From Mycobacterium interjectum (GTDB lineage Bacteria > Actinomycetota > Actinomycetes > Mycobacteriales > Mycobacteriaceae), in the NCBI GenBank assembly GCA_002102225.1, contig LQPB01000058.1, positions 124,001 to 188,000 of the forward strand: DNA of 64,000 nucleotides. Direction: 5' to 3'. Each line of letters opens with the position of its first letter. The first letter of the stretch is position 1. The position numbers were made by a program, and so were the translations under genes. Below are positions 8,891 to 16,347 of this stretch, piece by piece. The notes beneath the pieces are model-generated. The model searched no databases. It saw only the letters and a program-made list of their open reading frames with translations, and had not been told where the DNA came from.

Positions 8891-9112
8891 GTGCCGCTGA
8901 GGTTCCCGTTTCACCCCCACGCCGATCCGTCCCGCCGCGCCTGGCTGCCGTGCCCGAATTGCGGCTGGGGCCGCAACAAGTGCTCCGAATGCGGCAGTCG
9001 GCGCAACTGCGGCGCGCACTGGCAGTACCTGCTCAGCAATCGCGCGACGGTGGTCAAGCTGCAATGCCCGGGCTGCGCCAACGTGTGGTCGATGGACACC
9101 CGCCACCGCTAG
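8891..9112 (+). CDS. Small cysteine-rich zinc-ribbon-like protein
   Basis: 73 residues. The start is a GTG ten bases after GGAAGG (8875-8880). The protein holds seven cysteines: CPNCGWG, CSECGS, a single NCG, and CPGCANVW. The first and last CPxC knuckles, about 40 residues apart, look like a zinc ribbon, with the central CSEC/NC cluster perhaps forming a second site. Signal peptide and membrane segments are absent. The family is not one I recognise; nucleic-acid binding or a metal-sensing or redox role are all possible. Its TAG stop shares the four bases CTAG (9109-9112) with the stop of the convergent TetR gene, so the two transcripts overlap. Confidence 0.7.
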   Translation: MPLRFPFHPHADPSRRAWLPCPNCGWGRNKCSECGSRRNCGAHWQYLLSNRATVVKLQCPGCANVWSMDTRHR

Positions 9113-9762
9113 GGCTGAGCGAACACGTCGTCGGGCAGCGGGCGTTGGCAGACCGCGTGGGCCTCGTCGGCGCTGAGGCCGAACAGGCGCAGCACGCTTT
9201 CGGTGACGCTGTCGGTGTCCCGAGCGTCGTCGCGATCCGGGTTGTCCCGCAACAGCTTTCCGAGCCCTAACAGCGCCCCGCCGGCCGTGGCGAGGGCCAG
9301 TTCGGCGTCGTCGATCGTGAATCTGCCCGCGTCGGCGCCCGCCTTGATGTCCCGCAACGCCCGGGGCGCCAGGCCGCGATCGGAGGACAGCAGCGCCGAT
9401 CCGTTGGCCAACAAGATCTCGCTTTCCCGGGGGCGGCGGCGAAACAGGCGGCCGGTCAGCCGGAAACTGGTGGCAAACGTTTCCGCGGGGTCGTCGATCG
9501 ACTCAGTGAGCCGGTCCAGCAAGGCCCCGTACGCGTCGAGCACGTCGGTGACCGCGGCCTCGAACAACTGCTCCTTGCTGTCGAAGTGGTTGTAGAACGA
9601 GCCCATCCCGACGTCGGCCAGCCGGGTGATCTCCAGGACCGGCACGTTGAGCTTGCCTTCGGCGATCAGCCGCTGGGCGGCCCCGATCAGCGCCGCTCTG
9701 GTGCGCTGTTTGCGTCTTTCCAGGCGGCTGGGCGGCTGCGGACCCTCGGGCATCGCGCTCAT
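9109..9762 (-). CDS. TetR family transcriptional regulator
   Basis: 217 residues. The N-terminal TetR DNA-binding domain is clear (about residues 12-65: RRKQRTRAALIGAAQRLIAEG, then ITRLADVGMGSFYNHFDSKEQLFEAAV). The C-terminal ligand-binding domain (about 75-200) is not assignable. It is divergent from the aromatic catabolic operon beginning at 9859 with 96 bp between the starts, so it probably represses that operon and perhaps itself. An exact 11-bp direct repeat in the shared intergenic region is the candidate operator. A likely inducer would be a pathway substrate or ring-cleavage product, but this is inference. Confidence 0.9.
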   Translation of the reverse strand: MSAMPEGPQPPSRLERRKQRTRAALIGAAQRLIAEGKLNVPVLEITRLADVGMGSFYNHFDSKEQLFEAAVTDVLDAYGALLDRLTESIDDPAETFATSFRLTGRLFRRRPRESEILLANGSALLSSDRGLAPRALRDIKAGADAGRFTIDDAELALATAGGALLGLGKLLRDNPDRDDARDTDSVTESVLRLFGLSADEAHAVCQRPLPDDVFAQP

Positions 9763-9788
9763 CTTTAGCAGTATGCCTCACTCTTGAG

Positions 9789-9842
9789 GATTTCGTCAGA
9801 AACTCTTGCCAAGTGCCTTTTTATATGTGCCGATTTCGTCAG
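9789..9842. repeat. 11-bp direct repeat, candidate TetR operator
   Basis: GATTTCGTCAG occurs exactly at 9789-9799 and again at 9832-9842. The period is 43 bp, close to four helical turns, so both copies face the same side of the DNA. They flank an AT-rich TTTTTATATG segment (9818-9827) that could hold the -10 element for the rightward operon. Their place between a TetR gene and its divergent target operon suggests regulator binding. Confidence 0.45.
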
Positions 9843-9858
9843 TTAGTTTGGAGACGGG

Positions 9859-10986
9859 ATGAATGTGACGCACACCCACCGGCACCTGCACAGCGACGAT
9901 CCAGCGCTGCGTGGCGAACACCCGGGGCGGTCCCGCAACCCGGTGATCAAGGTCGCCGACATCGCCTGGCTGGAGTTCGAGAAGCCCGACCTGACGCGCG
10001 CCGAAGCGTTCGCCCGCGCCTTCGGCTTCCAGACGGCGCGACACGACCCCGGCGAGCTGCACCTGCGCGGCACCCGGGCGGGCGGTCCGTGCGTCATCCT
10101 GCGCCGCGGTCCGCGCACGCGCTTCACCGGCGTGGCGTTCCGGGCCTGCGACGAGGGCGACGTGCTGCGCCTGGCCGACAAATCCGGCGCCTCCCCGCGC
10201 CCGCTTCCGGAGAGCATCGGCGGCCTGTCGGTCGACCTGATCGACCCCAGCGGCATGCCGGTCCGAGTCGTCGCGGGCATGCACGAGCTGCCCGAGCTTC
10301 CCGGCCAGCAGCCCCACCTCTTCAATTTCGGCGATGAGACGCGGCGCACCAACGCCGGTCAGCGGCCCCCGCGGGTGCCCGCGCTGGTGCAGCGGCTGGG
10401 CCACCTGGTGATTCAGTCGACGAAGTACCTCGAGGCGCTGGACTGGTACCTGGACAATCTCGGCCTGATCGTCAGCGACTTCCTGTTCTTCCCGGGCCAG
10501 CGCCACCGGGGGCCGACGATGAGCTTCATCCGCTGCGATCGCGGTTCCACCCCGACCGATCATCACACGCTGGCGATGGCGCTAGGCCCGGCCAACCGCT
10601 ATGTGCACTCGGCATATGAGGTCAGCGACCTCGACGCCCTGGCCGCCGGCGGCGAATACCTCAGCGAGCGCGGGTATCTCCGATCCTGGGGAATCGGCAG
10701 GCACATCCAGGGCAGCCAGATCTTCGACTACTGGCGCGATCCCGACGGTTTCCTGGTCGAGCACTTCGCCGACGGCGACCTGTTCGACAACACGCTCGAG
10801 CCGGGCTGGGCGCCCTTCACCGCGTCCGGACTCGCGCAGTGGGGGCCGCCGGCGACCAAGGACTTCCTCGGCACCGACCTGAAATCCGCTCGCCGCGAGC
10901 TGGTGTCGATGATCAGCGCGCTGCGTTCCCGCAACGAATTCGACGTCAACCGCCTCGTCGGCCTACTGAAAGTGCCCACCTCATGA
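9859..10986 (+). CDS. Extradiol (type I, VOC-fold) ring-cleavage dioxygenase
   Basis: 375 residues from the ATG at 9859, preceded by GGAGACGGG. It is a two-domain vicinal oxygen chelate protein of the catechol 2,3-dioxygenase type. The N-terminal domain is about residues 30-150 and the C-terminal catalytic domain about 175-320. Predicted Fe(II) ligands are H182 (RLGHLVIQ), H236 (TDHHTLAM) and E301 (GFLVEHFADGD), spaced as in extradiol dioxygenases. Expected reaction: O2-dependent meta cleavage of a catecholic ring. Length, about 70 residues above the usual 290-310, comes from extensions at both ends. Its stop overlaps the FAH-family gene (ATGA), and a flavin hydroxylase follows, so the three proteins probably act in sequence. 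The actual substrate is unknown. Confidence 0.88.
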   Translation: MNVTHTHRHLHSDDPALRGEHPGRSRNPVIKVADIAWLEFEKPDLTRAEAFARAFGFQTARHDPGELHLRGTRAGGPCVILRRGPRTRFTGVAFRACDEGDVLRLADKSGASPRPLPESIGGLSVDLIDPSGMPVRVVAGMHELPELPGQQPHLFNFGDETRRTNAGQRPPRVPALVQRLGHLVIQSTKYLEALDWYLDNLGLIVSDFLFFPGQRHRGPTMSFIRCDRGSTPTDHHTLAMALGPANRYVHSAYEVSDLDALAAGGEYLSERGYLRSWGIGRHIQGSQIFDYWRDPDGFLVEHFADGDLFDNTLEPGWAPFTASGLAQWGPPATKDFLGTDLKSARRELVSMISALRSRNEFDVNRLVGLLKVPTS

Positions 10987-11933
10987 CCGTTTCCGTGCTG
11001 CACACCGCCTCTGAAAGCGGCCACGCCTGGTGGCTCAAGACCACCGACGGCGCCGCGAGGATCGACACCGCCGCCACCACCACGGCCGAGTTGCTGGCCG
11101 ACCGGGCCGCAATCCAGGCGGCCGCCACGAGCACCGAGACCGTCGCCGTGGACGGGCTGAAGCTCATCTCACCCGTTACCAGGCCATGCCGGGTGGTGGC
11201 CCAGATGACCAACTTCGAGTCGCACGTCAGGGACGCCGGCATGGACCCGGCGTCGGTTCCGCTCACCTTCTTCCGCAAGGCGTCGGCGTCGATCAACGGC
11301 CCCTTCGACGACATCGTCAAACCCGCACACGTCAAGCTGCTCGACTACGAGGTGGAGATCGGCTTGGTCATCGGGCGGCAGATCCCCATCGGCACAACGA
11401 TTTCCGATGCCAACCTCGCCGACTACATCGCCGGGCTCGTCGTCACCAACGACGTTTCGGCGCGGGATATCCAACTTCCGCAGACCCAGTTCTACGAGGC
11501 CAAGTCCTACCCGACGTTCACGCCGGTCGGGCCCGAGCTGGTGCTGCTGACCTCCGACGAACTGAGCCGGTTCGGCGACCTGCGGCTGCGCCTGAGCGTC
11601 AACGGCCGCGAGCGCCAGAACGCGCTCGTCGAGGGCGACATGTTGTACCGGCCGCTGGAGGCGCTGCAGTCGCTCACCCAGTTCCAGGAACTCGCCCCCG
11701 GCGACCTGATCCTTACCGGCACCCCGGTCGGCACCGCGCTGAGCGCCCCGCCCAAGCCGGTGCAAATGGTCGCGAACCTCTTGCCGCCGGCGGTGAAGTG
11801 GAAGTTGTTCTTCTCGCGCCAGGCCGGCAACCGCGACTATCTGCAGGACGGCGACGTCGTGGAGGCGTCGGTGGCCACCGATGACGGGGCCATCGATCTC
11901 GGAACCCAGCGCGCCAAGGTCCGATTCGCATGA
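10983..11933 (+). CDS. Fumarylacetoacetate hydrolase (FAH) family protein
   Basis: 316 residues. The start is the ATG overlapping the dioxygenase stop. The C-terminal FAH domain (about residues 65-315) carries the acidic metal-binding set E123 and E125 (DYEVEIGLVIG) and D157 (VTNDVSARD), and the later LxxGDLILTGTPVG motif. In meta-cleavage pathways FAH-fold enzymes act as hydratases or decarboxylases on 2-hydroxymuconate-type products (the MhpD and HpcE groups) or hydrolyse C-C bonds of acylpyruvates. Which reaction applies cannot be read from sequence alone. It is translationally coupled to both neighbours, which supports a role downstream of ring cleavage. Confidence 0.87.
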   Translation: MTVSVLHTASESGHAWWLKTTDGAARIDTAATTTAELLADRAAIQAAATSTETVAVDGLKLISPVTRPCRVVAQMTNFESHVRDAGMDPASVPLTFFRKASASINGPFDDIVKPAHVKLLDYEVEIGLVIGRQIPIGTTISDANLADYIAGLVVTNDVSARDIQLPQTQFYEAKSYPTFTPVGPELVLLTSDELSRFGDLRLRLSVNGRERQNALVEGDMLYRPLEALQSLTQFQELAPGDLILTGTPVGTALSAPPKPVQMVANLLPPAVKWKLFFSRQAGNRDYLQDGDVVEASVATDDGAIDLGTQRAKVRFA

Positions 11934-13465
11934 GCGACAACGCCGTCCGGCGTGTCCCGGTCGTCATCGTCGGCGCCGGGCCCACCGGCATCACCGCCGC
12001 GACGCTGTTGGCGCAGCACGGGGTGGAATGCCTCGTCCTCGACCGCTGGCACGGGGTCTACCCACAGCCGCGCGCGGTGCACCTGGACGACGAGATCTAC
12101 CGAATCGTCGCCCGCCTCGGCTTCGCCGACGAGTTCGCCGCGACCTCATGGCCGACGCTGGGTTTGCGCCTGGTGGACAACCGATCCGGACGTTCGCGGG
12201 TACTCGCCGAATTTCACCGCGACCCGGCCCGAAGCCCGAACGGCTTCCCGCAGGCCAACATGTTCGATCAACCGGAATTCGAGGCGCTGCTGCGCGCCAA
12301 CCTCAAGCGGTACCCCAACGCCCAGTTACGCGGGGACGCCGAGGTCACCTGGCTGACCGAGGACGAAAGAGGCGTGCGCGTCACCTTTACCGATCGCTCC
12401 GACGGCTGCGTGCACCAGATCGACGCCGACTACCTGCTGGGCTGCGACGGGGCCAACAGCCTGGTGCGCGCGCAGATCGGCTCGGCCATGGCGGATTTGA
12501 AGTTCGAGCAGCGCTGGCTGGTCGTCGACGTGGCCTGCGATGCTGATCTGCGGCAGTGGGAGGGCGTGCACCAGGTGTGCGACCCGGTGCGCGCGGGAAC
12601 CTACATGCGCATCGGACCGGGGCGCTACCGGTGGGAATTCCGGTTGTTGGACGGCGAAGGCGCCGACGACTTCACCACCCTGGATGCGCTGCGACCGCTG
12701 ATCGCGCCGTGGACCACGCACGTCGCGACCAGCGAACTGACGCTGCTGCGGGTCACCGAATACACGTTCCGCGCCCAGCTCGCCGACCGGTGGCGCCGGG
12801 GCAACATCTTCATCCTCGGCGACGCCGCGCACCTCACTCCCCCGTTCATCGGGCAGGGCATGGGCGCGGGCATGCGGGACGCGGCCAACCTCGCCTGGAA
12901 GATCGCCGCGGTGCGGGACGGCGCCTTGGCCGCCGACGTCCTGGATACCTATGAGCGGGAGCGCAAGCCACACGCGCGGTCCATGATTCGGCTGGCGCTG
13001 GGCGTCGGCTGGGCGATGACCGGCGGCGGCCGGCTGGGCAACGTGGTGCGCCGCGTCGTGCTGCCGCGGCTGCGGCTGATTCCTGGCCTGCGCGACAAGG
13101 TGGTCGACTCGACCACCCCACCGCTGCGCGCTTCCGCGCTGGTGTGCAGGTCCCGCCGTCGGCGCCAGCTCGCCGGCACGCTGTGCCCAAACCCGTTGCT
13201 GCCCGATGGGAAACGGCTCGACGACGCGATCGGGACCGGTTTCGCGCTGGTCGCCACCGGGTGCCCCGACGCCGCCGACCGAGAGCTGTTGCGCCGCCGC
13301 GGCGTTGCCGTCGTGCCCGCGCCACCCGGCAGCGCGCTGGAGGCGTGGCTACGCCGGGGCCGCGCGAACGCCGCGCTGGTACGCCCGGACCGCACGGTCA
13401 TGCGCGCCGGGCGCGACCTTGCGGCGCTGTGCGCCTGGACCGGCACCGTCCTGCGCGCCGGCTAA
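11930..13465 (+). CDS. FAD-dependent aromatic hydroxylase (MhpA-like)
   Basis: 511 residues. A group A flavoprotein monooxygenase: the Rossmann GxGxxG for FAD is at residues 15-20 (VIVGAGPTG), the CDGANS variant of the DG motif lies near residue 180, and the second FAD motif GDAAHLTPPFIGQGMG lies near residue 300. The size and the arrangement beside an extradiol dioxygenase recall 3-(3-hydroxyphenyl)propionate hydroxylase MhpA, which makes the catechol that the dioxygenase cleaves. Substrate specificity is not established. The gene is third in the operon (ATGA overlap with the FAH gene) and converges on the stress-protein gene with a 12-bp gap. The C-terminal part after residue 390 is Arg-rich and less typical. 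Confidence 0.85.
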   Translation: MSDNAVRRVPVVIVGAGPTGITAATLLAQHGVECLVLDRWHGVYPQPRAVHLDDEIYRIVARLGFADEFAATSWPTLGLRLVDNRSGRSRVLAEFHRDPARSPNGFPQANMFDQPEFEALLRANLKRYPNAQLRGDAEVTWLTEDERGVRVTFTDRSDGCVHQIDADYLLGCDGANSLVRAQIGSAMADLKFEQRWLVVDVACDADLRQWEGVHQVCDPVRAGTYMRIGPGRYRWEFRLLDGEGADDFTTLDALRPLIAPWTTHVATSELTLLRVTEYTFRAQLADRWRRGNIFILGDAAHLTPPFIGQGMGAGMRDAANLAWKIAAVRDGALAADVLDTYERERKPHARSMIRLALGVGWAMTGGGRLGNVVRRVVLPRLRLIPGLRDKVVDSTTPPLRASALVCRSRRRRQLAGTLCPNPLLPDGKRLDDAIGTGFALVATGCPDAADRELLRRRGVAVVPAPPGSALEAWLRRGRANAALVRPDRTVMRAGRDLAALCAWTGTVLRAG

Positions 13466-13477
13466 CCCCGCGAGCAG

Positions 13478-14362
13478 CTAGGACTTCGACGGCCTGGCGA
13501 CGATGACCGGTACCCGCACGGAGTGCAGGACGGTGTTGCTCACGGAGCCGAGCAGCATGCCGGTCAGACCCCCCCGGCCGTGGCTGCCCAGGACGACGAG
13601 CTGGGCCGAGGCCGCCTCGTCGATGAGGTGTCGAGCCGGCCGGTCGCGGACGACATGGCGATGCACCGTCACGTCCGGATAGCTTTCCAGCCAGCCCGCC
13701 AGGCTCTCGCCGAGGCTGCGCTGCGCCTCCTCCTCCACCGTCGCCCAATCCAGATAGGGAACTTCGGTCGTGACGTCGCTCCAGGCGTGCAGCGCGACGA
13801 GGTCGACACCGCGGCGAGAGGCTTCGTCGAACGCGAGCTCCGTCGCGCGTTCCGAAACCGGGGAGCCGTCGACTCCCAGGAGCACGGGGCCGTCCGGCCG
13901 CTCGGCGAGGTCCTCGTCATGAATGACGGCGACCGGGCAATTCGCGTGCCGCACCACGGTCGAACTGACCGAACCGAGCACGCCGCGGGCCAGCAACCCC
14001 CGCCCGGAGGTGCCTACGACGATCATTTCCGCCTCGTCGGACATTTTGATCAGCGCCGGCGCGGGGCTCGAATACGCCAGCTCCCGGCCGATCGCGACCT
14101 TCGCGTCCGGCGGCATCGCGTCCTCGGCGATCTTGACCGCGTGCATGATGGCCTTTTTGCCGTCGTCCTCCAGCCGCACCACCAAGGCTTCGGGATACGG
14201 CACCGGCGGATAGGTGGCCGTGGGGGTGGCCACCGCGTGAACAACGGTCAGTGGAACGTTTCTCAGTGCCGCGTCGCGGGCCGCCCAGCCGGTGGCCGCA
14301 TCGGCTGCCGGCGAGCCGTCGACCGCGACGACGATGCCCAGCCGCTTCGTAGTTGTCGACAC
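13478..14362 (-). CDS. Tandem-domain universal stress protein
   Basis: 294 residues with two UspA domains (about residues 8-145 and 155-292). Both carry the ATP-binding G-x2-G-x9-G-S/T motif: GTSGRGLLARGVLGSVSS in the first and GSHGRGGLTGMLLGSVSN in the second. The length and duplication match the mycobacterial Rv2623/Rv2005c group, several of which are induced by hypoxia and nitric oxide through DosR. A near-consensus DosR box lies about 50 bp upstream. Expected role: ATP-binding cytoplasmic regulator of dormancy or slow growth. It may be transcribed alone, since 180 bp separate it from the channel gene upstream on the same strand. Confidence 0.92.
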   Translation of the reverse strand: MSTTTKRLGIVVAVDGSPAADAATGWAARDAALRNVPLTVVHAVATPTATYPPVPYPEALVVRLEDDGKKAIMHAVKIAEDAMPPDAKVAIGRELAYSSPAPALIKMSDEAEMIVVGTSGRGLLARGVLGSVSSTVVRHANCPVAVIHDEDLAERPDGPVLLGVDGSPVSERATELAFDEASRRGVDLVALHAWSDVTTEVPYLDWATVEEEAQRSLGESLAGWLESYPDVTVHRHVVRDRPARHLIDEAASAQLVVLGSHGRGGLTGMLLGSVSNTVLHSVRVPVIVARPSKS

Positions 14363-14413
14363 GTGGTTTCTCCCTTCGTCGACAGCGACGCTATCGGGCG
14401 ACGGGCCGTCCGT

Positions 14414-14433
14414 CGTGAGGCTTTAGTCCTCAA
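14414..14433 (-). promoter_or_regulatory. DosR (dormancy regulator) box candidate
   Basis: The 20 bases at 14414-14433 match 14 positions of the consensus TTSGGGACTWWAGTCCCSAA. The right half, AGTCCTCAA, fits at eight of nine. The site is centred about 60 bp before the start of the universal stress protein gene, a gene type commonly in the DosR regulon. Only the left outer bases deviate. By-eye match. Confidence 0.55.
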
Positions 14434-14542
14434 CCGCTGAGCCGGAGGACCGTCGCTGGAACCCGTTGGGGCAGTTGGGTTGCTCGCGCCGGCAGCAGGC
14501 ACCCGGAAGTCATCGCCTGGCCACCTGCCGGTCAGAGAATGT

Positions 14543-15445
14543 TCAGATCTGGCGCCGCTGCAACTGCGCGATGATCCAGAACGGCAGCGCCACGAAGAGT
14601 GTGCCGCCGATCAAGTTGCCCACGGTCGTGATGCCGATGTTGGTGAGCAAGCCGTCGTGCCCGAGTCCCCAGCTGATCCCGGCGCGCGGCGCGGCGGGGT
14701 GAAACAGATTGAGTAGCAGGGGAAGCCCGAGGAACCCGACGTTCGCGATCACGTGCTGGGTGCCGCCGATCACAAACGCGAAAGGCCCGTAGAACGCGAA
14801 CGCCATCCGCGCCACGTCGCTGCGGGCCTTGAAGAACATGCACATCGCGGTTTGCAGGAACCAGGTGCACACCACGGCCAGCAACAACGCGGTCCAGAAC
14901 GGCTGGCCGGCCTTCACGGCCCCCACGGTCGCCGCTCGCTCGGCGAAGGCACCCAGGTACGGGCCTCCCGCGGCGCCGCAGATCGTGACGAACACGAACG
15001 CGCCGAGGATATTGCCAATGAGGCCGACGACCACCAGAAACGCGTAGCCGCCGAGGCTCATGCCGCGTTTCAGCACGGCGAGCAACCCGGCGGCCATGTC
15101 CGCGGTGATCAGCGACATGCCGGAGACCAGGATCAGGACGAAGGACATCCCGAAGGCCAAGCCCATCAACAGGCTCGCGACGCCCGGCGTCTTCACCCCG
15201 GTGCTGACGACCAATGCGAGCAGCGCCCCGAACGCCACCATCGCGCCGCCGACCAGCGAGCGCATGAAGAACGCCCACGGGTGCGCGGCCTTTTCCACCG
15301 CCATGGCGGCCACCCGGTCCACCATGGCGCCCACGCTCAGCGGCTCAAAGGGGTCCTCGGCGGTGAGCTTGGAGGGCAAGGGAACCACCGTGTCCTCGGT
15401 CGGCACCCGTGTTTCCAGTTGCGGCGCCCGCGCATCGATTGTCAT
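14543..15445 (-). CDS. Formate/nitrite transporter (FNT) family channel
   Basis: 300 residues from the ATG at 15445, which overlaps the anti-sigma stop (ATGA); longer readings only run into that gene. Six hydrophobic segments are visible between residues 60 and 295, the first including SLVGGAMVAFGALLALVVSTG. The two-fold FNT repeat is suggested by GMSFVLILVSGMSLITADMA and by IGITTVGNLIGGTLFVALPF. FNT proteins are pentameric channels for small monovalent anions such as formate, nitrite, hydrosulfide or lactate. Here the gene is at the end of a set containing cyanase and an ECF sigma factor, which makes cyanate or a related small anion a reasonable but unproven cargo. Confidence 0.88.
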   Translation of the reverse strand: MTIDARAPQLETRVPTEDTVVPLPSKLTAEDPFEPLSVGAMVDRVAAMAVEKAAHPWAFFMRSLVGGAMVAFGALLALVVSTGVKTPGVASLLMGLAFGMSFVLILVSGMSLITADMAAGLLAVLKRGMSLGGYAFLVVVGLIGNILGAFVFVTICGAAGGPYLGAFAERAATVGAVKAGQPFWTALLLAVVCTWFLQTAMCMFFKARSDVARMAFAFYGPFAFVIGGTQHVIANVGFLGLPLLLNLFHPAAPRAGISWGLGHDGLLTNIGITTVGNLIGGTLFVALPFWIIAQLQRRQI

Positions 15446-15711
15446 ATGTGTCGGCCCTTCTTGAAGTCGTTGATCGCGTTGATGACTCGGGAAACGTCCT
15501 CGTCGCCGAGCTTCTCTCCGTCGAACACGTGGTTGAGCAGGATCTTGAGGTCGAGCATTTGTTGCAGATAGACGAGGCACGGCGGGCACTCCTCGAGGTG
15601 CTTGGCGACGATCGGTCCCCATCGCTTCGGGTCGGAGTCGACGAGCTCGTCGACGAGCCGGACGAAGTCGACGCAGTCGATGGCGGGGACTGTGTTGTCG
15701 TAGACGGTCAT
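15442..15711 (-). CDS. Small zinc-binding anti-sigma factor (ZAS/zf-HC2 type)
   Basis: 89 residues. The motif HxxxCxxC (KHLEECPPCLVYL, about residues 38-45) is the zinc-associated anti-sigma signature, followed by a helical stretch. There is no membrane segment, so like RshA or RsrA it should act in the cytoplasm, releasing its sigma factor when the zinc thiols are oxidised. The start ATG overlaps the sigma factor stop and the stop overlaps the FNT channel start, so the three genes are tightly coupled. Its partner is presumably the sigma factor encoded directly upstream. Confidence 0.85.
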   Translation of the reverse strand: MTVYDNTVPAIDCVDFVRLVDELVDSDPKRWGPIVAKHLEECPPCLVYLQQMLDLKILLNHVFDGEKLGDEDVSRVINAINDFKKGRHI

Positions 15712-16337
15712 CGTCGATACCGCTTTTCCAATTCGTTTCGGAGATTTCCCCGGGCGCGGTAGAGCAGAGCGCGCTGCGCCTCGGCGGACAGCTCGAGGAT
15801 TTCGGCGGCCTCGTCGGCCGGCGTGCCTACCAGGTCTCGCAGGATGACCAGCTGTCGCTGCCGCTCCGGCAACGCATCCAGCGCCGCGCGCACGAATCCG
15901 ACGACCTCGCTCGCTACGGTTTGGTCCTCGGGCAAAAAGCGCCGCGACGGCGGAGCGCTCCAGTGCCCGGCATCCGGGTGCCCCGTGGGGTGCATCCGGC
16001 CCGACAGCGGGTCGGCGCCTTCGGCGTCCGCGGCGGCGAGCACCTCGTGGTCGCGAATGCGCGACTCGCGCCGCCGGTGCCGCGAGGCGGTGTTCTTGAC
16101 GATCCCGAACAACCAGGTGCTCACCGAGGAACGCCCCTCGAACGAATCCGATGACTGCAAAACCTGCACCCAGGCCTCCTGCACCGCCTCTTCGGCCACC
16201 ACCGTCGAATTGACCATGGTCCGAGCGAAATTCACCATCGGGCCGTGGAAGTCGCGGACCAGCCTGGCCAGCGGGATCCCGCCAACCAGGTGTTCGGATT
16301 CGGTGCCCTCCGGTGGCACCGCCACCGGAGTCACCAT
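15708..16337 (-). CDS. ECF-type RNA polymerase sigma factor
   Basis: 209 residues. Region 2 is seen at about residues 25-90 (MVNFARTMVNSTVVAEEAVQEAW, then FEGRSSVSTWLFGIVKN) and region 4 at about 150-205 (ALDALPERQRQLVILRDLVG, then LLYRARGNLRNEL). A linker of about 55 residues rich in Pro, His and Gly joins them. There is no fused C-terminal extension. It is followed by its probable zinc anti-sigma and preceded by the acyl-CoA dehydrogenase-like gene with a 10-bp gap. Redox or thiol stress control is expected from this sigma/ZAS pairing; the target promoters are unknown, though the surrounding operon is the first place to look. Confidence 0.88.
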   Translation of the reverse strand: MVTPVAVPPEGTESEHLVGGIPLARLVRDFHGPMVNFARTMVNSTVVAEEAVQEAWVQVLQSSDSFEGRSSVSTWLFGIVKNTASRHRRRESRIRDHEVLAAADAEGADPLSGRMHPTGHPDAGHWSAPPSRRFLPEDQTVASEVVGFVRAALDALPERQRQLVILRDLVGTPADEAAEILELSAEAQRALLYRARGNLRNELEKRYRR

Positions 16338-16347
16338 CGACCGGCAC

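Noticed and set aside
9859..11933. Long opposite-strand frames (for example 9796-10566 and 11169-11765) inside the catabolic operon
   Set aside because: They lie opposite well-supported enzymes, have Arg/Gly/Asp-rich shadow composition and no family motifs; they are typical antisense frames of GC-rich coding DNA.
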